11,387 nucleotides of DNA, taken from positions 1 to 11,387 of the forward strand of contig CALCBC010000069.1 of assembly GCA_937898525.1 (NCBI GenBank), in the 5' to 3' direction. The position numbers were made by a program, and so were the translations under genes. This DNA is from an uncultured Sphingomonadales bacterium. GTDB taxonomy: Bacteria > Pseudomonadota > Alphaproteobacteria > Sphingomonadales > Sphingomonadaceae. The notes beneath the pieces are model-generated. The model saw nothing but the letters and a program-made list of their open reading frames with translations, ran no database searches and was not told the DNA's origin. Below, piece by piece: positions 7,281-11,387 of the stretch (within the stretch, counting starts at the first letter, position 1; each line of letters starts with the position of its first letter).

Positions 7281-8018
7281 CTACACCCCTGCGTACCACT
7301 GGTAGCCGCGATCCTCCCAGTAACCGCCGTTGCCGCCTTCGATTCCCTCGAGGCTCGCCACCGCCTCGATCGCGGTCAGGTACTTGGCGTGCTTGTAGCC
7401 GAGCTGGCGCTCGATCCGCAGGCGCAGCGGTGCGCCGTTCCTGACCGGCAGCGGCTCACCGTTGAGCGCGTGGGCGATGATCGTCTGCGGGTGGAACGCG
7501 TCGTCGAGATCGCAGCTTTCGTAGTAGGGTACGCCGCGGAAGTCGTCGGCACAGCGGAACACGATGAAGCGCGCCGCGGGCTGCAGGCCGGCCATGTCGA
7601 GGATCGTCGACAGTTGCGGCCCGGTCCACTGGCCGATTGCGCTCCACCCTTCGACACAATCGTGGCGGGTGATCTGCGTGCGCTGTGGGAGCGCGAGAAT
7701 GTCGTCGAGCGACAGCCTCAGCGGGCGCTCGACCAGGCCTCGCACTTCGAGGCGCCAGTCGGGAAACCCGGCGGCGACCTGGGCGCGATAGGCGTCGCTG
7801 TCGATGTCGGTGTTGCCGTTGCCGCGGAAGAACGGAGAGACGTCGGCGAGCGAGTACTCGCGGGCCATGGGGCGGCGCCCGCCGATCAGCCGGTGCGCGC
7901 CGCGGTGGAGCGCTTCGGCGCGATCGACAAGGCCCTGGAACGTGTCGCTCTTGCCGATCTTGCTGCACCCGGTGGTCAGCAGGGCAGCGAGGCCCGCGAG
8001 AACGTTACGCCGCTTCAT
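7281..8018 (-). CDS. Molybdopterin-dependent oxidoreductase (sulfite oxidase fold), Tat/lipoprotein
   Basis: The 245-residue product begins MKRRNVLAGLAALLTTGCSK. The RR-N-V-L resembles a twin-arginine motif and LTTGC resembles a lipobox, so a folded, cofactor-loaded lipoprotein exported by Tat and anchored at Cys18 is likely. The oxidoreductase molybdopterin-binding domain covers about residues 85-230. Cys121 in TRHDCVEGWSAIGQWTG is the expected Mo ligand, and PVRNGAPLRLRIERQLGYKH (191-210) is the usual second block binding the cofactor. Family members include sulfite oxidase and MsrP (YedY), but no sulfite-oxidase haem or dimerisation domain is present. The substrate cannot be told. The start overlaps the end of the cytochrome b gene by 14 bases, so the two are translated together and the cytochrome is the likely electron partner. 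Confidence 0.9.
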   Translation of the reverse strand: MKRRNVLAGLAALLTTGCSKIGKSDTFQGLVDRAEALHRGAHRLIGGRRPMAREYSLADVSPFFRGNGNTDIDSDAYRAQVAAGFPDWRLEVRGLVERPLRLSLDDILALPQRTQITRHDCVEGWSAIGQWTGPQLSTILDMAGLQPAARFIVFRCADDFRGVPYYESCDLDDAFHPQTIIAHALNGEPLPVRNGAPLRLRIERQLGYKHAKYLTAIEAVASLEGIEGGNGGYWEDRGYQWYAGV

Positions 8019-8679
8019 CGGAGGGCCCTCCCGCGATCATGTCCCACACGTGTCGCGCCGGCTTGTTGAGCAGCACCAGCGCCAGGTGCAGCACGACGAA
8101 GCCGAACAGCAGCCAGGCGACGACGAAATGGACCGAGCGCGCGCTCTGCCGGCCGCCGAACATCTCGCTGAGGAACGGCCAGGCGGCGTCCATCCCCGGG
8201 CTCATCGCCATACCCGTGACGATCATCAGCGGCAGCAGCACGAACAGCACGACGCCGTAAGCGGCCTTCTGCAGGAAGTTGTACTTGGCTCCAGGGTGGT
8301 CGAACTCGAAGCGCAGGTGCGCGCGGACGTCGGCCCAGATCGCGGCCGGCCGCCACTCGCTCGCCCGGGTAGCGATGTCGCGGCGGAAGTGGCCGTTGAG
8401 CAGGGCGGCGATCATGAACAGCAGCAGCGAGACTGCGAAGACCCAGGCAAACAGCACGTGCCAGTCGCGCGCGGCGGCGAGACTGTAGTGGCCCGGGATC
8501 GTCGCCCAGCCCGGGAAGCGCCAGACGTGGAGCCAGGCATCTTCGGGCGCAAAGCCCCATTCGCCCCAGTAGAGCCGCGGATGCGCGTTTGAGATGTTGA
8601 GCCCGGACATGAACAGCACGACCAGGCTGATCGCGTTGATCCAGTGCCACAGGCGGGTGCTGAGCGCGTGACGCTTCAT
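8005..8679 (-). CDS. Cytochrome b/b6-domain membrane protein (di-haem, four helices)
   Basis: The 224-residue product has four hydrophobic helices at about 14-29, 72-94, 138-160 and 183-204. His12 (RLWHWIN), His74 (RDWHVLFAW), His184 (VHFVVAW) and His198 (VVLHLAL) fall in the pattern of bis-His ligands for two haems b. This is the Ni,Fe-hydrogenase-type cytochrome b family, smaller than and distinct from the six-helix MsrQ. The protein would move electrons between the quinone pool and a periplasmic partner, here most likely the molybdopterin enzyme encoded next. Its ATG overlaps the TGA of the upstream SDR gene (ATGA, 8679-8676), a sign of translational coupling. No haem c motif is present. 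Confidence 0.9.
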   Translation of the reverse strand: MKRHALSTRLWHWINAISLVVLFMSGLNISNAHPRLYWGEWGFAPEDAWLHVWRFPGWATIPGHYSLAAARDWHVLFAWVFAVSLLLFMIAALLNGHFRRDIATRASEWRPAAIWADVRAHLRFEFDHPGAKYNFLQKAAYGVVLFVLLPLMIVTGMAMSPGMDAAWPFLSEMFGGRQSARSVHFVVAWLLFGFVVLHLALVLLNKPARHVWDMIAGGPSDEAA

Positions 8680-9458
8680 GCGGTCTCCTCGCCAGCCAGA
8701 TACATCACGTCGCGAGTCTGGGCGAGCAGGTGCTGGCCCGAATCGACGAACAGGGTCTGCCCGCTCGCGAGCGGGCCAGTGGCGAGGAAGAAGGCCGCGT
8801 CGGCAACCTCGTCCGCGCCGGTCCGGCGACGGAGCAGGTTTAGCCGGTGTGTGATCTCGGCCTGTTCCTCGGACTGGTCGTGGCTGGCGAGGATGGCCCC
8901 CGGCGCGAGGCTGAAGACCCTGTCCTCCGGCCCCAGGAGATTCTGGGCTGCCATCGCGAGCATCGGCACCGTGGCAGCAAGGGCGTGCTTGCTCATCGTG
9001 TAGCTGAAGAAGTCGGGGTTGGGGTTGGCGAGCTTCTGGTCGGTGAGCTGGACGACCCGGCGGCCTTCGGAGGAACGCGCCTGCCGGAGATAGGCCTGCG
9101 CCATCATCGCGGGCGTGACCGCGTTGACCTGCAGTGCTTCCCAGTTGACGCCGACGTCAAGCTGCAGCGCGTCGTCGGGACGGAACACCGACGCCGAGTT
9201 CACCAGCGCGCGCCAGTCGTCGAGCCGGCCGGCGAGTTCCTCGACCATCGCCAGCGCGGCGCCGCCGTCGGCGAGGTCGCAGCGCACCGCTTCCGCGCTC
9301 GGCAGCTCCCCGGCGAGTGCTTCGGCCGCAGTCATCGAACGGTTGCAGTGGATCACCACGTGCCAGCCCGCTTCCGCAAACCGCCGGGCGATCGCCGCGC
9401 CGATGCGTTTCGCGCCGCCGGTGACCAGTACCGCCGGCCTTGTCGCTGGGTCCGCCAT
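8676..9458 (-). CDS. SDR oxidoreductase, pteridine reductase/FolM-like
   Basis: The product is 260 residues. The Rossmann motif TGGAKRIG (13-20) has the TG-x3-RIG form of pteridine reductases, with an Arg suited to NADPH. NSAS (87-90) replaces the NNAG of classical SDRs. The catalytic set reads Asp140 (LTDQKLAN), Tyr153 and Lys157 (YTMSK). The Asp lies 13 residues before Tyr, as in Leishmania PTR1 (Asp181, Tyr194, Lys198), where classical SDRs have Ser. FVDSGQHL (237-244) is the usual SDR C-terminal motif. FolM reduces dihydromonapterin and dihydrofolate; reduction of a pterin is the best guess here but unproven. The start at 9458 was chosen because the Rossmann motif begins 12 residues later; upstream in-frame codons to 9824 run antisense into the DUF2946 gene. 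It is first in an operon with the cytochrome b and Mo-enzyme genes. Confidence 0.88.
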   Translation of the reverse strand: MADPATRPAVLVTGGAKRIGAAIARRFAEAGWHVVIHCNRSMTAAEALAGELPSAEAVRCDLADGGAALAMVEELAGRLDDWRALVNSASVFRPDDALQLDVGVNWEALQVNAVTPAMMAQAYLRQARSSEGRRVVQLTDQKLANPNPDFFSYTMSKHALAATVPMLAMAAQNLLGPEDRVFSLAPGAILASHDQSEEQAEITHRLNLLRRRTGADEVADAAFFLATGPLASGQTLFVDSGQHLLAQTRDVMYLAGEETA

Positions 9459-9537
9459 GGCCCCATTGGAGCATATCGGCGCGCCGCGGGAAAGCGCCGC
9501 TTGCCCCCCTGCTGCCGCTGGCCTAACGGCACGGCCG

Positions 9538-9912
9538 ATGACGTGGGTTCGCCGATCTCCCGGACTGCTCTGGCTGCTTCTCGCCGCCGCGCTGTTCATG
9601 CGCGCCGTCGTGCCGCAGGGGTTCATGGCCGAGGCCGATGCGGCCGGGTCGGTGACGGTCAAGGTCTGCGGTGCCGGCCACCTCGTCGAGATACCGGTGG
9701 GAGAGGACGAGAGTCCGAGAGGGGGCCCACGCGCGCAACAGCCTTGTGCCTTCGCCGGGCTCGGCGCGCCAGCGCTTCCGCCACCGCCGTCGGGCGAACT
9801 TGCCGTTCCGGGGATCGTGGCCATCGCCTACGGGTCGCCGCCGGCTGTCTTCCCGCACGCCGTTTCGGCGCCGCACCGCCCGCCAGTCCGGGGCCCCCCG
9901 CTCGCTGCCTGA
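9538..9912 (+). CDS. DUF2946-family protein, probably metal (copper) related
   Basis: The product is 124 residues. Residues 8-25 are hydrophobic (PGLLWLLLAAALFMRAVV), acting as a signal or anchor, and are followed by PQGFM (26-30), typical of DUF2946. VTVKVCGAG (39-47, Cys44), PCAFAG (69-74, Cys70) and the closing RPPVRGPPLA (114-123) complete the family pattern. The function of DUF2946 is not established. In proteobacteria these genes tend to sit beside outer-membrane and copper-resistance genes, as here: the next gene, 52 bp on, encodes a Met/His-rich outer-membrane protein. The start codon is 79 bp from that of the divergent SDR gene. The ribosome-binding site is poor. Confidence 0.8.
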   Translation: MTWVRRSPGLLWLLLAAALFMRAVVPQGFMAEADAAGSVTVKVCGAGHLVEIPVGEDESPRGGPRAQQPCAFAGLGAPALPPPPSGELAVPGIVAIAYGSPPAVFPHAVSAPHRPPVRGPPLAA

Positions 9913-9964
9913 ACCGCCGCCGGCCGATGCCGGCATCGTGCGTATCCAGACAGAAAGCGAATTC

Positions 9965-11032
9965 ATGAGACACTCGATTTCCAGCGGCATGCTGGCGCTT
10001 GGTGCGCTGCTCGCCGCGCCCGCCGCCGCGCAGGACGACGCGATCGTCGTCGAAAGCCCGCTCATGCATCCCGCCGCCGGGCTGATGAACGACCACATGC
10101 ACGAGGGCGGTGAGCTGATGCTCGGCCTGCGTTTCGAGCGCATGCATTTCGGCGGAACCAACCGGTCGGGGAGCGATCCGATTTCAGACGCCGATGTCGT
10201 CGCCGCGGGCTACACGGTGCGCACGCAGTCGATGACCATGGACATGGTCATGTTCGACCTGATGTATGCGCCCAACGACAACCTGACGTTCATGGTGATG
10301 CCGCACTACATGTGGCACCGCATGACGATGCTCGGGATCGATCCCGCGGGCGGCATGGGGGGCGGCCACGGCGGTCATGGCGGGGGCCACGGGCTACCCT
10401 TCGGCGAGACGCACGAGCACGGTACCGAGGGATTCGGCGACACGCTCGTGTCGGCCTCGTATCGGCTTGCGCGCAAGCCGGGCTTCGGAGCGCATGCGAC
10501 GCTCGGCCTGTGGGTCCCGACGGGCTCGGTGTCGAAGAAGAATGCCGACGGCTCCTTCGTCCACTACGGTATGCAGCCGGGCGGCGGCACCTGGGACCTC
10601 GAGCCCTCGGTCACGGTAACGGGGCGCGCCGGGGCGATCGGGCTGGGAGCCCAGGCCAGCTACCGCTGGCGGACCGAGGCGCACAACGCTTCGGGCTTCG
10701 CGTTCGGCGACAAGGCGCGTGTGACAGGCTGGGTGAGCACCCTGCTCGACGGCGACGTCGGGGCGACCGCGCGGCTCGAGTACGTCCACGAGGGGCAGGT
10801 GCAGGGCCACTATAACGGCCCGCACAACCATGACGCGCCGCCCGACAGGCAGGAAAACTACGGAGGCGATACGGTCTCGGCGGGCTTCGGCCTGAACTGG
10901 CTGCTGCCTGTCGGCGGGCCCCGGCGGCCGCAGCTGAGCGGCGAGCTGTCGGTGCCGCTGCATCAGGACCTCAACGGCATCCAGGCGCCGCAGGATTGGC
11001 GCTTCACCCTCGGGATCAGCCAGACGTTCTGA
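9965..11032 (+). CDS. Met/His-rich outer-membrane beta-barrel protein, probable metal-related transporter
   Basis: The product is 355 residues. Residues 1-23 are a signal peptide (RHSISSGMLALGALLAAP, then AAAQ). The rest alternates polar and hydrophobic residues as in a beta-barrel and ends in ISQTF, with the C-terminal Phe recognised by the BAM machinery. It resembles the uncharacterised transporter/MetA-type barrel families. Met and His are concentrated near the N-terminus: MHPAAGLMNDHMHEGGELM (34-52), MTMDMVMFDLM (90-100) and a Gly/His loop at 129-152 (HGGHGGGHG, then THEHG). Such Met/His clusters are typical of Cu(I)/Cu(II) binding, which fits the DUF2946 and MerR neighbours; this is inference. 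The start at 9965 was chosen for the signal peptide; the ribosome-binding site is weak. A small hairpin (GCCGGC-CGAT-GCCGGC) lies between it and the DUF2946 gene, about 9919-9934. Confidence 0.85.
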   Translation: MRHSISSGMLALGALLAAPAAAQDDAIVVESPLMHPAAGLMNDHMHEGGELMLGLRFERMHFGGTNRSGSDPISDADVVAAGYTVRTQSMTMDMVMFDLMYAPNDNLTFMVMPHYMWHRMTMLGIDPAGGMGGGHGGHGGGHGLPFGETHEHGTEGFGDTLVSASYRLARKPGFGAHATLGLWVPTGSVSKKNADGSFVHYGMQPGGGTWDLEPSVTVTGRAGAIGLGAQASYRWRTEAHNASGFAFGDKARVTGWVSTLLDGDVGATARLEYVHEGQVQGHYNGPHNHDAPPDRQENYGGDTVSAGFGLNWLLPVGGPRRPQLSGELSVPLHQDLNGIQAPQDWRFTLGISQTF

Positions 11033-11038
11033 TCCCGA
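11010..11038 (+). terminator. Hairpin spanning the stop codon of the beta-barrel gene
   Basis: TCGGGATCAG (11010-11019) and CTGATCCCGA (11029-11038) are a perfect 10-bp inverted repeat around a 9-base loop. The TGA (11030-11032) lies in the right arm, so a terminating ribosome would mask the stem. It directly abuts the larger hairpin at 11040. No T-run follows. Confidence 0.5.
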
Positions 11039-11039
11039 A

Positions 11040-11089
11040 GGCCGTGCCCGATCAGCCGCCTTCGAAGGCGGCGATGATCGGGCACGGCC
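11040..11089. terminator. Long bidirectional hairpin between converging genes
   Basis: GGCCGTGCCCGATCA (11040-11054) and TGATCGGGCACGGCC (11075-11089) are perfect 15-bp complements. Between them an 18-bp perfect palindrome (GCCGCCTTC then GAAGGCGGC, 11055-11072) folds further, leaving only a 2-base bulge (11073-11074). The stem can fold equally on both strands, fitting termination of the plus-strand barrel gene and the minus-strand MerR gene. The right arm encodes the last residues of the MerR protein (GPCPI), and its TGA (11054-11052) is in the left arm. Confidence 0.65.
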
Positions 11090-11387
11090 CCTTGCCGCCG
11101 CTGGCACACTCCTTCGCCAGCCGCGACAGCGCCTCGCGCGCGCGCTGCAGCTCGGCGATCTTTGCGTCGAGCGCTTCGATCCTCGCCCGCGCCATCTCGC
11201 GGGCGCGAGCCCGGTCTTGGCTGCTGTCGAGGTGCAGCAACTCGGCGATTTCCTCGAGCGTGAATCCCGCCGCCTGCGCCGAACGAATGAAGCGCAACCG
11301 CCGCTCGTCGTCGGGGCCGTAATGGCGGATTCCTCTCGCCCCGGTCTTCTGCGGCTGCGGATCGGGCAGCAGCCCGCGGCGTTGGTA
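11052..11387 (-). CDS. MerR-family metal-responsive regulator, 5' end outside the window
   Basis: The visible part is 111 residues, open to the window edge. It begins in the winged-helix region (YQRRGLLP), so the first helix-turn-helix, roughly 25-30 residues, is missing. GIRHYGPDDERRLRFIRSAQ (19-38) and AAGFTLEEIAELLHLD (39-54) are classic MerR-family blocks close to mercury-type MerR. A dimerisation helix follows (about 60-92), then the metal loop KECASGGKGPCPII (92-105). Aligned by eye with Tn501 MerR, Cys94 and Cys102 match Cys117 and Cys126, but Cys82 is replaced by Arg59. A strict Hg(II) sensor is therefore unlikely, and another thiophilic metal is possible. It converges on the Met/His-rich barrel gene, which it may or may not regulate. 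MerR proteins act by twisting the promoter spacer; no such operator is identified here. Confidence 0.9.
   Translation of the reverse strand, partial: YQRRGLLPDPQPQKTGARGIRHYGPDDERRLRFIRSAQAAGFTLEEIAELLHLDSSQDRARAREMARARIEALDAKIAELQRAREALSRLAKECASGGKGPCPIIAAFEGG

Noticed and set aside
9459..9824. Longer SDR protein starting at 9824
   Set aside because: The extra 122 codons are antisense to the DUF2946 gene and lack domain character; the Rossmann motif fits a start at 9458.

Overview
The window is about 11.4 kb of GC-rich DNA (roughly two-thirds G+C by eye). Its gene content points to an alphaproteobacterium of the order Sphingomonadales, plausibly Erythrobacteraceae. This is inference from general resemblance: Gram-negative envelope proteins, a CHRD protein, an RlpA-like protein, a CFA-synthase-like enzyme, a DUF2946 protein and dispersed hairpin repeats built on TGAACNCGTTTCAGGG. 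No rRNA, tRNA, CRISPR array, integrase or transposase is visible.

Layout. Bases 1-610 carry no convincing gene; they hold an inverted repeat and a short tandem repeat. They are followed on the plus strand by a 48-residue single-span membrane protein (611-757) and a secreted CHRD-domain protein (852-1283). A convergent gap with a perfect 11-bp-stem hairpin follows. Two minus-strand genes come next: a small membrane-anchored protein with an L7/L12-C-terminal-like segment (1506-1784) and an RlpA-family protein (1830-2348). The next kilobase (2349-3416) has no credible coding sequence but much secondary structure: a 160-bp inverted-repeat element (2571-2730), then about 600 bp with many tetraloop-capped hairpins, nearly all making best sense as RNA on the minus strand and ending in a terminator-like hairpin. 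It lies directly downstream of argG.

Minus-strand genes then run through argG (3417-4634), a periplasmic protein with possible permuted NlpC/P60-type His/Cys (4729-5280) and a CFA-synthase-family methyltransferase (5476-6819). The last is divergent from a DUF1801 gene (6836-7264), with only 16 bases between the start codons.

A tight minus-strand operon (7281-9458) runs from a pteridine-reductase-like SDR, through a four-helix di-haem cytochrome b, to a Tat/lipoprotein molybdopterin oxidoreductase. The genes overlap by 4 and 14 bases. The last two plausibly form a periplasmic Mo enzyme with its membrane electron partner.

The right end looks like a metal (probably copper) response locus: a DUF2946 protein and a Met/His-rich outer-membrane beta-barrel on the plus strand, converging on a MerR-family regulator that runs off the window. 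Two adjacent strong hairpins cover the stop codons of the converging genes.

The best candidate for something undescribed is the structured, apparently non-coding block at about 2797-3410.
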